Shown: one piece after another, positions 26,665 through 36,039 of the stretch
How the letters are laid out: every line of letters starts with the position of its first letter
How positions within the stretch are numbered: position 1 is the first letter of the stretch
NCBI GenBank assembly: GCA_016744295.1
Contig: JADGEQ010000052.1
Span: 1-44,715 of the forward strand
Reading direction: 5' to 3'
Length of the DNA: 44,715 bases
DNA from: Desulfobacteraceae bacterium
GTDB lineage: Bacteria > Desulfobacterota > Desulfobacteria > Desulfobacterales > Desulfobacteraceae
The notes under the pieces: model-generated
What the model was told of the DNA's origin: nothing
Database searches by the model: none
The model's input: only the letters and a program-made list of their open reading frames with translations
Translations under genes and position numbers: made by a program

Positions 26665-28965
26665 TCAGGCGTACAAAACGCCTTTTCCTGGTTTTTCCGG
26701 TCCGAAAAGTGCGCTTTCCGGATAATCATATTCCTCTTCCAGGGCCTGGTTAAAATCCTTGTCAAATGCCAGGGCGTGTTTTTGATCCCCCCGGTATGTT
26801 TTTTCTTCGGGTCTCCTGAGGGCAACGGACAAGAGGGTACGAATGCGGCTATTGTGTTTACATAATTTATATATGGCGTTTAGTTTATCCTGATTGGCCT
26901 GGGTTTTTTCGATGGGGCCCAGACTTTTGATGAGAGATGTAAAGGCATTGGCCGTCTTAACAAATTCCTCGGGCTTGTTCAAATCTGCATGGGCAAGGGC
27001 AATTCTTCTGCGATCAAATCCGCACAGGCTGAACAGCTTTTTAATCAGATTGACCCGGTTCCAGGTATGGTCAACCCCGAAGGAGTGGTGACACTCTTCA
27101 GGGTCGCACCCGATAAGGATGAGTCCGGGAGCACCTTCAAGAAATGCCCGGGCCATTACAGAAGGATCTATCTGTCCGACACAGGGGACGCCTAAAATAT
27201 GAATGCCGGGGTCATAGGTCAGTTTTTTACGATATGCATGATCAGCAGCAGGCAGACCGCCCCAGACACAGGCCAGGGAAACCACCTCGCAGGGTTCCAA
27301 TAATCGTGAAAGCGCTGCTATCCTCGCCTCCCTTTGATCGGTGCTGTTGTTCTGGAGAACCAGGGCATTGTATGGGCATGCTGCGGCACAGGTGCCGCCG
27401 CCGGTGCAGACCATGGGGTCGACCATCCTTGGAAGTCCGCCGCCGGGATATTCGCCGACACCGATGCCGCCACAATCACACAATTCCTGGCACTGGCCGC
27501 AGCCTACGCATTTTTCAGGGTCTACAACACAAACATTGCGGGGAATAAACAATTGTGATTTTTTCGATTTTTCTATCATTTCAGCATTCTTGTTTCCGGC
27601 TTTTCTTCCCTGGTTCAATGTTTCCTGGAGATCACAGGGGTAGCGGGCACTCCCGACAATATAGGTCTCTTCTCTGCCGATCATTTCCGGCCTTACCCTT
27701 GCATGGTGTCCGGTTAAGAAGGGAGCCTGTTTGTGAACGAGTCCAAGGGTGCGGGCTGTTGTTTGCGCCTGACCGCGAAGGGCTCTTCTGGGTGAAATTA
27801 CCAGAAAATCCCAGCTGATTTCATGTTCAACATGATCCTTTAAGTGGCAAAAGGTAATATAACCATCCTGAACAGTCGGTTTGACTGCCTTGTCATAGGG
27901 AACCCATGAAATACCCAATCTTCGGCTGATACTTTTTTCCGACGCAGAAAGCGGCAGGGCCATCATTTGATTGTAAAAGAGTATGATTCGGGTGGAAGGC
28001 GACGTTTCTTTTATATGCCGGGCCATGGACCATGCCGTTTGTGCAGAAAGCCCTGCAAAATCCGGTGTGTCATATTCATAGTCACTGACCCAGAATACCA
28101 GATCCCCTTTGGGAATTCCCTTTTGATTGATTCTTGTTTCCATTTCAGGCTGGGTTAACACTGTTTGTCCGTCATATCCGAATTCCGGGCCCGGAGGGAA
28201 CAATTGGGCATCCAAAGCCGCGATGATCATGCTGGCTCGTATGGACGTTTCCATACCATTGCTATCTTCCATGAGAAGGGTATAATCCCCGGTAACTCCG
28301 ATAAGTTCTTTTAACCGGCTCTTTTCCATGATGGTGAGATGTTCATGGCTTAAGACATTTTCAATCATCTGTTGGACACGCTCATAATGCCGGCGTTCAC
28401 CCGGATAGGACAGGTGCATCTTGTCAATGATCTCTTTTGGGTCACAACTGTCCAGGGACAATACGCATTCCACTCCGGCCCTGACAAGTTTCTGGGCTGC
28501 CGGAAAAGCACCGATGCCGTTGCCGACAATTACCACAGGGCCTTCAAGTTTTGCTCTTTCCTGCTGGGTGGGGGTTAAAGCCTCCATTTCAGCGATGGCA
28601 GCCTTGATCAGTTTTTCTGATTTTTTGGCCTTTTGTTCAGGCGTTGTATCACAGACCGCTGCCACGTGGCCGCGAAGATTTACCATGTCCACCTGGCCTT
28701 TGAGAATATCTGTGGGCGCAAGGGCGGTTTCAAATTTTTTCAGCATAATCCTCCCGTCACACCCGGCCAGGATAATCCGGTTTAAGTTATGCTGTGAAAT
28801 GGCAGACATAATATCTTCCATTCCCGGTGTCAAACAGGGTTGGGTAAGGATGTCACAAAACGCAGCATACCCTTTGATGGAATCCTTAAGGCTGTCTAAA
28901 TCAATCAGCGGTTCTATATTATCCCCGCACTTACATATAAAAACACCTATTCTTGCATTCATCAT
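26665..28965 (-). CDS. HdrA-like flavoprotein fused to an MvhD domain
   Basis: The 766-residue protein begins with an HdrA N-domain (RIGVFICKCGDN), has a degenerate FAD fold (VGNGIGAFPAAQ), two ferredoxin-like motifs (CVGCGQCQELCDC and CTGGGTCAAACP) and an MvhD-like C-terminal region (about 570-690: LACVWGGLPAADHAY, LGVPCVGQIDPS, LIGCDPEECHHSFG). It has no Sec; the MvhD site has Cys-Asp-Pro-Glu-Glu-Cys. The order resembles QmoB. It is last in the NuoE-F-G-like operon, so it probably takes electrons from those subunits to an unknown partner. AAGGAG precedes the ATG. Confidence 0.85.
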   Translation of the reverse strand: MMNARIGVFICKCGDNIEPLIDLDSLKDSIKGYAAFCDILTQPCLTPGMEDIMSAISQHNLNRIILAGCDGRIMLKKFETALAPTDILKGQVDMVNLRGHVAAVCDTTPEQKAKKSEKLIKAAIAEMEALTPTQQERAKLEGPVVIVGNGIGAFPAAQKLVRAGVECVLSLDSCDPKEIIDKMHLSYPGERRHYERVQQMIENVLSHEHLTIMEKSRLKELIGVTGDYTLLMEDSNGMETSIRASMIIAALDAQLFPPGPEFGYDGQTVLTQPEMETRINQKGIPKGDLVFWVSDYEYDTPDFAGLSAQTAWSMARHIKETSPSTRIILFYNQMMALPLSASEKSISRRLGISWVPYDKAVKPTVQDGYITFCHLKDHVEHEISWDFLVISPRRALRGQAQTTARTLGLVHKQAPFLTGHHARVRPEMIGREETYIVGSARYPCDLQETLNQGRKAGNKNAEMIEKSKKSQLFIPRNVCVVDPEKCVGCGQCQELCDCGGIGVGEYPGGGLPRMVDPMVCTGGGTCAAACPYNALVLQNNSTDQREARIAALSRLLEPCEVVSLACVWGGLPAADHAYRKKLTYDPGIHILGVPCVGQIDPSVMARAFLEGAPGLILIGCDPEECHHSFGVDHTWNRVNLIKKLFSLCGFDRRRIALAHADLNKPEEFVKTANAFTSLIKSLGPIEKTQANQDKLNAIYKLCKHNSRIRTLLSVALRRPEEKTYRGDQKHALAFDKDFNQALEEEYDYPESALFGPEKPGKGVLYA

Positions 28966-28976
28966 ATTTCTCCTTT

Positions 28977-29594
28977 TTATGCCAGCTGGCTCAACGGTAA
29001 TTCGGGTTTGCCACGGACGGTGTCAAATATTTTTGCCATGGCATCGGTGGGGCAGATAGTGACACAAGACCCGCAGGCCACACAGATATCCGTCGGTCTT
29101 AAAAAAGGAGCCCCCACTTTTTTATGAACCCCGCGATCCATAACGGCAATGGCGGAAAGGCCGACCACCTCTTCGCATACCCGCTGGCATAACCCGCAGA
29201 CAAGACAGCTCTGGTTGGGATCGTGGACAGAAAAACGGGTGGAAATCACCCCGTATTTTTCAGCCATTTGCCTGACCTCTTCACTGGCCGGACATGATGC
29301 CAGGAGCATTTCAAAAATCCATCGCCGTACATTGTGCACCCTTGGTGTTTCCGTGTAGATATTGATGCCTTCTTTCACAGGATAAATGCAGGAGGCAACC
29401 AGTTTTGACCAATCCCCTTCCTTTAATTCAACCATACAAAGCCTGCATGAGCCACTGGCTGTAACAGCAGGGTGGTGGCAGAGTGTGGGGATGTCAATGT
29501 TGTATTCTTTTGCCGTCTCCAATACCGTCCAGCCTTGTCTGGCTTCCACTTGTTTGTCATTGATCCTAAATTTTATCATATTTGCTTTTTTCAT
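28977..29594 (-). CDS. NuoG N-terminal-like ferredoxin subunit
   Basis: Contains a [2Fe-2S] domain (CHHPAVTASGSCRLC near the start), a Cys-rich NuoG region and two [4Fe-4S] motifs (CLVCGLCQRVC and CVACGSCVTICPTDA). It is shorter than NuoG (205 residues) and lacks a molybdopterin part, as in HydA-free NADH-linked modules. The ORF opens at 29609 but ATG 29594 has the better ribosome site (AAAGGTG). It overlaps or touches the NuoF-like gene. Confidence 0.85.
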   Translation of the reverse strand: MKKANMIKFRINDKQVEARQGWTVLETAKEYNIDIPTLCHHPAVTASGSCRLCMVELKEGDWSKLVASCIYPVKEGINIYTETPRVHNVRRWIFEMLLASCPASEEVRQMAEKYGVISTRFSVHDPNQSCLVCGLCQRVCEEVVGLSAIAVMDRGVHKKVGAPFLRPTDICVACGSCVTICPTDAMAKIFDTVRGKPELPLSQLA

Positions 29595-29605
29595 GGTCAC
29601 CTTTC

Positions 29606-31507
29606 TCATATGATCCGGATTGCATCAAATTTGCAGGATTCTTTGCAGATTCCGCATCGGATGCATTCGTTGACATTAATGGTATGGGGTTCTTTTTTAT
29701 CACCCGAGATACAACCTGTCGGACATTTTCTGGCGCAACTGGTACATCCGGTGCAGGTTTCAGGGTCAATCTGAAACCGGATCAGATCTTTACAGACACC
29801 GGCAGGACATTTTTTGTCTTCCACGTGGGCAAGATATTCTTCTTTAAAATACCGGATAGTGGTCAGAACGGGGTTGGGCGCACTGGAACCCAATGCGCAG
29901 AGGGCGCCGTCCTGAATGGCCGCGGAAAGACTTAAAAGATCATCAATGTCTTGTTGTGTTCCATGGCCCTGGGAAAATCCATCCAGAATCTCTCTCATCC
30001 GGGTCAGTCCAAATCTGCAGGGCATGCATTTTCCGCAGGATTCCTCTTCCAGAAAACGAAGGAAATACCGGGCCAGATCAACGACACAATCGGTGTTGTC
30101 CATTACAATCATGGCACCGGAACCCATCATTGAACCGGCATTGGTCAATGAGTCGAAATCCACCGCAGTTTCCTTCAAAGAATAGGGGATGCATCCACCG
30201 GAAGGACCGCCTGTCTGGACCGCCTTAAAGGGAGCGCCTCCCGGAACCCCGCCCCCAATTTTTTCAATGATGGTTGACAACGGTAGTCCCATGGGCACCT
30301 CCACAAGACCCACGTTATTCACTTTTCCCACCAGGGAAAAAACCTTGGTTCCCGTGCTGTGGGAAACACCGATTTGATTGTACCAGTCTCCGCCACGGTC
30401 GATGATCAACGCAATATTTGCCCAGGTCTCGACATTGTTTAAAACAGTAGGTCTCCCCCACAACCCTTCTTCAACAGATCGGATATATTTGGGCTTGGGA
30501 TTGCCGGGTTTCCCCTCAATTGAGGTGAACAATGCGGTTGATTCACCACAGACAAAAGCACCGGCACCCCTGGTGATCCGGGCGTCAAATGAGAACCCGG
30601 AGTTGAGGATATTTTTCCCCAACAACCCGTGTGCCCGCGCTTGTTCCATGGCCATTTCCAGGTGTTTAATGGCCAGGGGGTACTCTGCCCTGACATATAA
30701 AAACCCCTGCTCAGCACCCAGGGCATAGGCACCCAGGATAAGTCCTTCCAGGACAGAATGGGGATCCCCCTCCATAATAGCACCATCCATAAACGCACCG
30801 GGATCACCTTCATCCCCGTTCACCACGACATAGACCGGACGGCCTTTTTTTTCAATGGCCTGGAGGGCCGAGCGCCATTTGCGTCCGGCAGGGAAACCAG
30901 CCCCGCCCCGGCCCCTGAGACCGGAAATTTCTATCTCCTTGACAACATCTTCGGGTTCCATGGTGGCCAGGGCTTTGGCCAGGGCCTGATAGCCTCCGGC
31001 AATGATGGCATCGTCGATGCTAGTTGGATCAATTTTACCAACATTGCGCAGCACCTTTCGGTCTTGAAGCTTGTAAAAGGGGATCTCTTCTTCATGTACT
31101 ATTTTTTCACCGCTTTGGGGATCTTCGTACAAAAGCCGCTCAATGATTTCACCATTTTTAACGGTTTTTTCTATGATCTCATCAATATCTTTTGGTGTTA
31201 CCCGCTGGTAAAAGATTCCCTGGGGAAGGATTTGTACCAGGGGACCCCTGGAACAGAACCCCTGGCATCCTGTGGTTTTAATACCCGGCATAACTGCAGC
31301 TTTTATCCCTGATTCATCAAGACCGGTTCGAATGGCCTCAGTCACCGCTTCACAGCCATTGGCAAGACACCCTGTGCCATGACATACAACGATCTGGGGC
31401 ATATCAGGGTCAATGTTTTTTTCCAGCTGTTTTTTTAACTGGTTTAAATCATCCAGGGACTGCAACCGACACAAATCCTGTTGTAACGCTACACTCTGAT
31501 TATGCAT
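29606..31507 (-). CDS. NuoF-like NADH-binding flavoprotein with extra ferredoxins
   Basis: The 633-residue protein has an N-terminal thioredoxin-like [2Fe-2S] domain (CHGTGCLANGC, TTGCQGFCSRGP), the FMN/NADH domain (GRGGAGFPAGRKW, NGDEGDPGAF, GAYALGA), the SLBB-type segment, the NuoF Fe-S motif ESCGKCMPCR and a C-terminal 2[4Fe-4S] ferredoxin (CTGCTSCARKCP, CIRCGICKESC). This matches HydB/HndC-type subunits that accept or donate NAD(P)H electrons. ATG 31507 (AGGGAGA upstream) is favoured over TTG 31522. It overlaps the NuoE gene by eight bases. Confidence 0.92.
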   Translation of the reverse strand: MHNQSVALQQDLCRLQSLDDLNQLKKQLEKNIDPDMPQIVVCHGTGCLANGCEAVTEAIRTGLDESGIKAAVMPGIKTTGCQGFCSRGPLVQILPQGIFYQRVTPKDIDEIIEKTVKNGEIIERLLYEDPQSGEKIVHEEEIPFYKLQDRKVLRNVGKIDPTSIDDAIIAGGYQALAKALATMEPEDVVKEIEISGLRGRGGAGFPAGRKWRSALQAIEKKGRPVYVVVNGDEGDPGAFMDGAIMEGDPHSVLEGLILGAYALGAEQGFLYVRAEYPLAIKHLEMAMEQARAHGLLGKNILNSGFSFDARITRGAGAFVCGESTALFTSIEGKPGNPKPKYIRSVEEGLWGRPTVLNNVETWANIALIIDRGGDWYNQIGVSHSTGTKVFSLVGKVNNVGLVEVPMGLPLSTIIEKIGGGVPGGAPFKAVQTGGPSGGCIPYSLKETAVDFDSLTNAGSMMGSGAMIVMDNTDCVVDLARYFLRFLEEESCGKCMPCRFGLTRMREILDGFSQGHGTQQDIDDLLSLSAAIQDGALCALGSSAPNPVLTTIRYFKEEYLAHVEDKKCPAGVCKDLIRFQIDPETCTGCTSCARKCPTGCISGDKKEPHTINVNECIRCGICKESCKFDAIRII

Positions 31508-32006
31508 TTGTCTCTCCCTCAATCGTTTCCACTGTATCCATTGAAGGCTGCATTATTTTTTTAATTTCTTTTTCAAGTTTGCCCAGTGTTGCGCCAGCAT
31601 GATACGCCTCATTGACAATGGCAACCGGAGCAATGGCACAGGCACCCACACAATTGACGGTATTCAGGGTTATCATCATATCTTCTGTGGTTTCTCCAGG
31701 TTCGATACCCAGTTTCCTTGACAGTCCGTCAACCAGTCGCTGACCCCCGTTCAGATGGCAGGCGGTCCCGAGGCACACCTTAATTTCATTTTCTCCGGGA
31801 GGATCAAGCCTAAAAGACTGGTAGAATGTTGCCACGGAATAGGCTTGGGTTAGGGGGACTTTGGTGTGTTCGCTGGCCAGCACCATGGCATCCTGGGAAA
31901 TATGGCCGTAGTGGCTTTGAATATTTTGCAACAGGCCAATCAGGTATTCCGGCTTAGATGGATATTGATCCATTAAATCATCAATATGTTGAACTGGGTC
32001 CGTCAT
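31500..32006 (-). CDS. NuoE-like [2Fe-2S] subunit
   Basis: A 168-residue NuoE/HydC-type protein with the four cysteines in CLGTACHLNGG and NCVGACAIAP. ATG 32006 follows AAGGAGAG; the ORF opens earlier at 32036 but that start overlaps the regulator. It supplies the [2Fe-2S] cluster next to the NuoF flavin. First structural gene of the operon after the regulator. Confidence 0.9.
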   Translation of the reverse strand: MTDPVQHIDDLMDQYPSKPEYLIGLLQNIQSHYGHISQDAMVLASEHTKVPLTQAYSVATFYQSFRLDPPGENEIKVCLGTACHLNGGQRLVDGLSRKLGIEPGETTEDMMITLNTVNCVGACAIAPVAIVNEAYHAGATLGKLEKEIKKIMQPSMDTVETIEGETNA

Positions 32007-32032
32007 TTTAATCTCTCCTTTGTGGTTTATAT

Positions 32033-33760
32033 TCATCTGCCTAGGTCTTTGTCCAAAAGCCCAAAGGTTTTCATTTTTCGCCAGAGCGAAGAACGGCTGA
32101 TGCCTAAAAAGGCTGCTGTTTGCATTCGATTCTGGTCATTTTCGGTTAGTGCCTGTAAGATCTTGTTTTTTTCCGACCTGGGCTGGTCAGATGTTATCGG
32201 GTGGCTGATGGGTAAAAATTCTTGGCTTTCCGGAAGGTATCTTGAAAAGATGATGGGCCCTTTGACAAAAACAAAGGCATGCTCCATCACCCGTTCAAGT
32301 TCCCGGATATTTCCGGGCCAGGCATAGGTTGAAAAAAAAGAGAGTACTGCCGGGTCCACCAAACGGACTTGCTTGTTATATTGATGGTTGAATTTTTTGA
32401 TAAAATAGGTGACCAGCAAGCCAATATCTTCGGTGCGCTCCCGTAAAGGCGGAAGATGGATGGGGATGGTTCTCAACCTATAATAAAGGTCCTCTCTAAA
32501 CCGTCCGCTCTCCTGTGCCGCTTTCAGGTTATGGTGGGTGGCTGCAATAATTCTGGCAGTTAATTTTATGGGCCTGTCTGACCCGACCCTTTCAAATTCT
32601 TTTTGTTCCAGAACCCTGAGCAGTTTTACCTGGAGAGAGGGGGGCATGTCCCCGATTTCATCAAGAAAAAATGTCCCGTTGGCAGCCAGTTCGAATCGGC
32701 CTGGTTTTGACTGATCCGCACCGGTAAAGGCGCCTTTTTCATGACCAAATAATTCCGATTCCAACAGGGTTTCCGGCAGGGCAGAACAATTTACCGCCTG
32801 AAATGGTTTGTTTTGCCGTTTTGACAGGTTGTGAATTGCCCGGGCAACAAGTTCTTTTCCGGTTCCGCTTTCTCCTGTGATCAATACACTGGCTGGGCTT
32901 TGTGCAATGTCGAAAAGTTTGTCAAAAATCATTTTCATCCCTGGGCTTTTTCCAACCATTCCTTCAAAACTTTCCAATACCTGGAAAGTTTTTTTTGGGG
33001 AGGGCGAAGGCGCCAGGGAAAAACTTTCAATGCCGCCGACAAGAATCCCGTTCTCATCTTTTAATGGGGCTGCAGTAGCAAAAATTTTTCTGATTAATCC
33101 GTTCTGGTTTAAAATGGTCATTTCCTGATTTTTGCAGGAACTATCTGTTTTAAATATGTTGGGGTTAAAGATCTTTGGGTCAAATATTTGGGTAAAAGGG
33201 CATTGGTGTGCGCATTGACCTGATTGAAAAACCTGCCAGCAATATTTCCCGATAATTTTATCTTTTTTAAAGCCTGTCAGTTGTTCTGCCTGTCGGTTGA
33301 AGGAGGTGATTTTCCATTGAAGATCAATGGAAAAAACCCCTTCGGGTAAACCGTCTAAAAGATGTTGGTAGCCAATGCGGGGAAGGTATGTTAAGCCGGA
33401 AGCGTTTTTTGGGGGCAGGGTCGTAAACCGAAGTATCACCCCGACAATTTTTTGATCCCCTGCAAGCAGAGGAACTCCGCAAAGGCTACAAGGAATCTGT
33501 TTGCCCCCTGAATGAACAAGATTCAACATAACTTCGTCCATGGCAATGCCCTTGTTTAAAATTTTCCTCAGCTGTTTGTCAGCGGTGTCAAAAGAATCCG
33601 GGGTAAATATTTTTTCCAGTTGATAATTTTTGCCTGGCTGGGGTGATATCCCAAGGATTCCGCATGCCCCGGGATTGATGCTCATAAGACCAAGGGATGC
33701 TGAAAGGATTATCATTCCCACCGCATTCTCCCCTGTAGCGTTCGTGTCATTGTTTAACAT
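32033..33760 (-). CDS. PAS-domain sigma-54 activator of the Nuo/Hdr operon
   Basis: The 575-residue protein has an N-terminal PAS-like part, a second PAS domain (about 130-250) with a cysteine triplet C174-x8-C183-x3-C187 (KYCWQVF, QCAHQCP), a AAA+ sigma-54 domain (GESGTGKE, intact GAFTGA loop, LDEIGD) and a Fis-type HTH end (TAAFLGISRSSLWRKMKT). No receiver domain is present, so it senses a signal directly, probably redox through the cysteines. It starts the NuoEFG/HdrA operon and overlaps the ORF extension of NuoE, giving autoregulation. The -24/-12 promoter at 33844 lies upstream. Confidence 0.85.
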   Translation of the reverse strand: MLNNDTNATGENAVGMIILSASLGLMSINPGACGILGISPQPGKNYQLEKIFTPDSFDTADKQLRKILNKGIAMDEVMLNLVHSGGKQIPCSLCGVPLLAGDQKIVGVILRFTTLPPKNASGLTYLPRIGYQHLLDGLPEGVFSIDLQWKITSFNRQAEQLTGFKKDKIIGKYCWQVFQSGQCAHQCPFTQIFDPKIFNPNIFKTDSSCKNQEMTILNQNGLIRKIFATAAPLKDENGILVGGIESFSLAPSPSPKKTFQVLESFEGMVGKSPGMKMIFDKLFDIAQSPASVLITGESGTGKELVARAIHNLSKRQNKPFQAVNCSALPETLLESELFGHEKGAFTGADQSKPGRFELAANGTFFLDEIGDMPPSLQVKLLRVLEQKEFERVGSDRPIKLTARIIAATHHNLKAAQESGRFREDLYYRLRTIPIHLPPLRERTEDIGLLVTYFIKKFNHQYNKQVRLVDPAVLSFFSTYAWPGNIRELERVMEHAFVFVKGPIIFSRYLPESQEFLPISHPITSDQPRSEKNKILQALTENDQNRMQTAAFLGISRSSLWRKMKTFGLLDKDLGR

Positions 33761-33843
33761 TGCTATCTTCGCCCAATTTCTTTGGCCATTTGTGCCTTCC
33801 TTGTTCAGTTTGAATGCACCCCTTTCCAGATCGTATCTTGTAT

Positions 33844-33859
33844 AGCAAGGAGCGGGCCA
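33844..33859 (-). promoter_or_regulatory. Sigma-54 promoter of the regulator-NuoEFG-HdrA operon
   Basis: On the minus strand TGGCCCGCTCCTTGCT matches TGGCAC-N5-TTGCW with one change and keeps the GG and GC pair at correct spacing. Start of transcription would be near 33832, about 72 bases before the ATG at 33760. Confidence 0.7.
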
Positions 33860-34004
33860 AGTTCTTTATGTACTTGAAATTAAAGGGAATATATATTATT
33901 GAATGGGGCTGAAAAAATGGACACTTCTGCAACTGAAACAGAAGGGAGGTGTTTTGAATAAATATATGGGGTAAGTATCTGAATATATAGCAACTTAAAT
34001 AAAC

Positions 34005-34049
34005 GTTTCATGGCTGAAACATTTGAAACGTTTGAAACATGTATGAAAC
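34005..34049. promoter_or_regulatory. TGAAAC-box upstream activating array
   Basis: GTTTCA at 34005-34010 and TGAAAC at 34015-34020, 34024-34029, 34033-34038 and 34044-34049. The first pair forms a palindrome with a four-base centre. The array is about 160-220 bases upstream of the sigma-54 start, the usual enhancer distance, and abuts the end of the gene behind it. Confidence 0.65.
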
Positions 34050-34050
34050 A

Positions 34051-35799
34051 TCACCCCAGAAGATTGAGTGTTTTCATCTTTCTCCACAGAGATGTCCGGC
34101 TGATGCCCAGTAAAATCGCTGCATTTTTTTTCTTTCCCTCTGTTTGAACAAGTGCCTGAACAATCTTTTCCCGGGTAAGGCTGAGCCCATTGGGATACAA
34201 TGGTTTGTGGATGGGGCTTTTTGTAAAAATATCGATTTGCGGCAGGTTGTCAAATAGGATGACCGGTCCTTTAACAAAGACAAAGGCATGTTCCATTGTC
34301 CGTTCAAGTTCCCTGACATTCCCCGGCCAGTGATAGCTTAAAAGCAAGTCCATCACCCCGGTATCCAAGCCTCTTACCTTTTTTTTAAACAGGGCATTGA
34401 AAACACGGATAAAATAATTGACCAGCAGCGGAATATCGTCTTTACGTTCCCGCAGGGGAGGGATCACCATGGGCACCGTTCTCAACCGATAATAAAAATC
34501 TTTCCGAAAAGAACCGTCTTCCATGGCGCGGAACAGATCTTTGTTGGTGGCACTGATAATTCTGGCTTCCAGCTGAATCGGTATGGTCCCGCCCACACGT
34601 TCAAATTCTTTTTGCTCAAGAACCCGGAGCAGTTTGATCTGTAAGCTTGGTTTCAGTTCACCGATTTCATCCAAAAAAAGCGTTCCCTGTTTTACCAATT
34701 CAAATCTGCCTGGTTTGGTTTTTGTAGCACCTGTGAATGCGGATTTTTCGTGACCAAACAATTCCGATTCCAGAAGGGTTTCCGCTAATGCAGAACAGTT
34801 CACGGCAACAAAGGGGTGTTTTGCCCTGGAAGAATTATCATGGATCGCACGGGCAAATAATTCCTTGCCAGTACCGCTTTCTCCGGTAAGAAATACATTT
34901 GCCTCACTGGCGGCAATATCCGGAAGGGTTTTAAATAGTCGCTGGATCACTTTGCTTTGGCCAATAATATCTGAAAAGGTTTTGGGCTTTTTGGGTGGGT
35001 TAAGGTTGCCGGTAAGAATTCTAAATGTTTCAACCGCCCCCACAATCAACCCCTGATCATCCCTTAAAACCCCGGTATTCACAAGAATTGTCTGGGGGCC
35101 CTCCTCTTTTCTCAAAATTCTTACATCCTGTTCAGTTCCTATCTTTCCTGTTTCAAGGGCATCCCTGAGGGGACAGCCCAGGTCACAAAGATCTGAACGG
35201 AATATTTCCCAGCAATAATGGCCCAAAACCTCCTGTTTTGTATATCCTGTAATGTTTTCAGCGGCTTTGTTAAAAGAGGCAATCTGCCACTTGGTATTGA
35301 CCGTAAAAACACCCTCGGGCAATGCTTCCAGCAATGATTTTTGTTCCATCAGAGGGCTGTTGCCAAAGGTTGCGATTGCTGTTTTCTCTGTTGGGTGGAT
35401 GATTTTACGGCCCTTGAATGAAAACACAGACCCTTGAATGGTTTTATTATCAAAATAAAGGGGATAGGTTGAAAACAGGATCGGGATGTGTTGACCCTGG
35501 ATCATTTTCATCTGGGCACAAATATTGTTGCGCGCTACACCTTTGGAAATGGTTGCATGGATAGCATCTTTAACGATATCGCAATCTTTTTTACGGATAA
35601 AATGATCAATCTTAAGCGTGTTGCCATATTTCAAAACAGGTCCGAGAACCGCCTGGGCCTTGCCATTAAAGCTTGTAATGCCCATTTCATTGTCCAAAAT
35701 AACCAAAACTTCTTTTGTTAGAAATGTTTTATGGGACAAAGGATTGTGTTTTTCAGAATTTTTCTTGAGGGGGTCGGGTATGTTGATTTTTGATTTCAT
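34051..35799 (-). CDS. PAS-domain sigma-54 activator, paralogue of 32033
   Basis: A 582-residue protein if read from ATG 35799, which has GGAG nine bases before; the frame extends to 35916 but that adds a membrane-like stretch absent from the 575-residue paralogue. Parts: PAS-like N-terminus, second PAS with C196-x8-C205-x3-C209 (HYCWEIF, LCDLGCPL), AAA+ domain (GESGTGKE) and Fis HTH (ILLGISRTSLWRKMKT). The sigma-54 loop reads SAFTGA in place of GAFTGA. Target unknown; it may act at the array at 34005 or on the gene beyond. Confidence 0.8.
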   Translation of the reverse strand: MKSKINIPDPLKKNSEKHNPLSHKTFLTKEVLVILDNEMGITSFNGKAQAVLGPVLKYGNTLKIDHFIRKKDCDIVKDAIHATISKGVARNNICAQMKMIQGQHIPILFSTYPLYFDNKTIQGSVFSFKGRKIIHPTEKTAIATFGNSPLMEQKSLLEALPEGVFTVNTKWQIASFNKAAENITGYTKQEVLGHYCWEIFRSDLCDLGCPLRDALETGKIGTEQDVRILRKEEGPQTILVNTGVLRDDQGLIVGAVETFRILTGNLNPPKKPKTFSDIIGQSKVIQRLFKTLPDIAASEANVFLTGESGTGKELFARAIHDNSSRAKHPFVAVNCSALAETLLESELFGHEKSAFTGATKTKPGRFELVKQGTLFLDEIGELKPSLQIKLLRVLEQKEFERVGGTIPIQLEARIISATNKDLFRAMEDGSFRKDFYYRLRTVPMVIPPLRERKDDIPLLVNYFIRVFNALFKKKVRGLDTGVMDLLLSYHWPGNVRELERTMEHAFVFVKGPVILFDNLPQIDIFTKSPIHKPLYPNGLSLTREKIVQALVQTEGKKKNAAILLGISRTSLWRKMKTLNLLG

Positions 35800-35928
35800 G
35801 CCATGGGCTCCGACTGGGACAATAAAGAAAGAAACAAGCACTGTCAAGGTGAAGGCAACAACATTTGATCCATTTGTGCCAAGCAAATTAATCATTTGCC
35901 GTAAACAATAAGGCAAAATAATATGCGC

Positions 35929-35992
35929 ACCTGTCCGTGAGCATTTTCAAAGATCTGCCCTATCGAAAATATACACAAAGTGCATTATTATA
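35929..35992 (-). pseudogene. Decayed fragment of a radical SAM gene
   Basis: About 50 bases repeat, with changes and indels, the part of the radical SAM gene near 36845-36894. On the minus strand the fragment reads C-V-Y-F-R-stop-G-R-S-L-K-M-L-T-D-R, against CVYCQLGKSLKMLTDR in the intact gene. It is a remnant of duplication or recombination. Confidence 0.65.
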
Positions 35993-36039
35993 CGATGCCC
36001 TGGTGTTTGACTGCAACAGGGGGGTGCCCTTAACGGTAT

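Noticed and set aside
27144..27643. Overlapping plus-strand frames of 74-134 codons
   Set aside because: They are antisense to the HdrA-MvhD fusion, which has full domain support.
36005..36025. Sigma-54-like element on the minus strand upstream of the activator at 34051
   Set aside because: GGCAC and TTGCA are separated by seven bases instead of five, so the GG-GC spacing is wrong.
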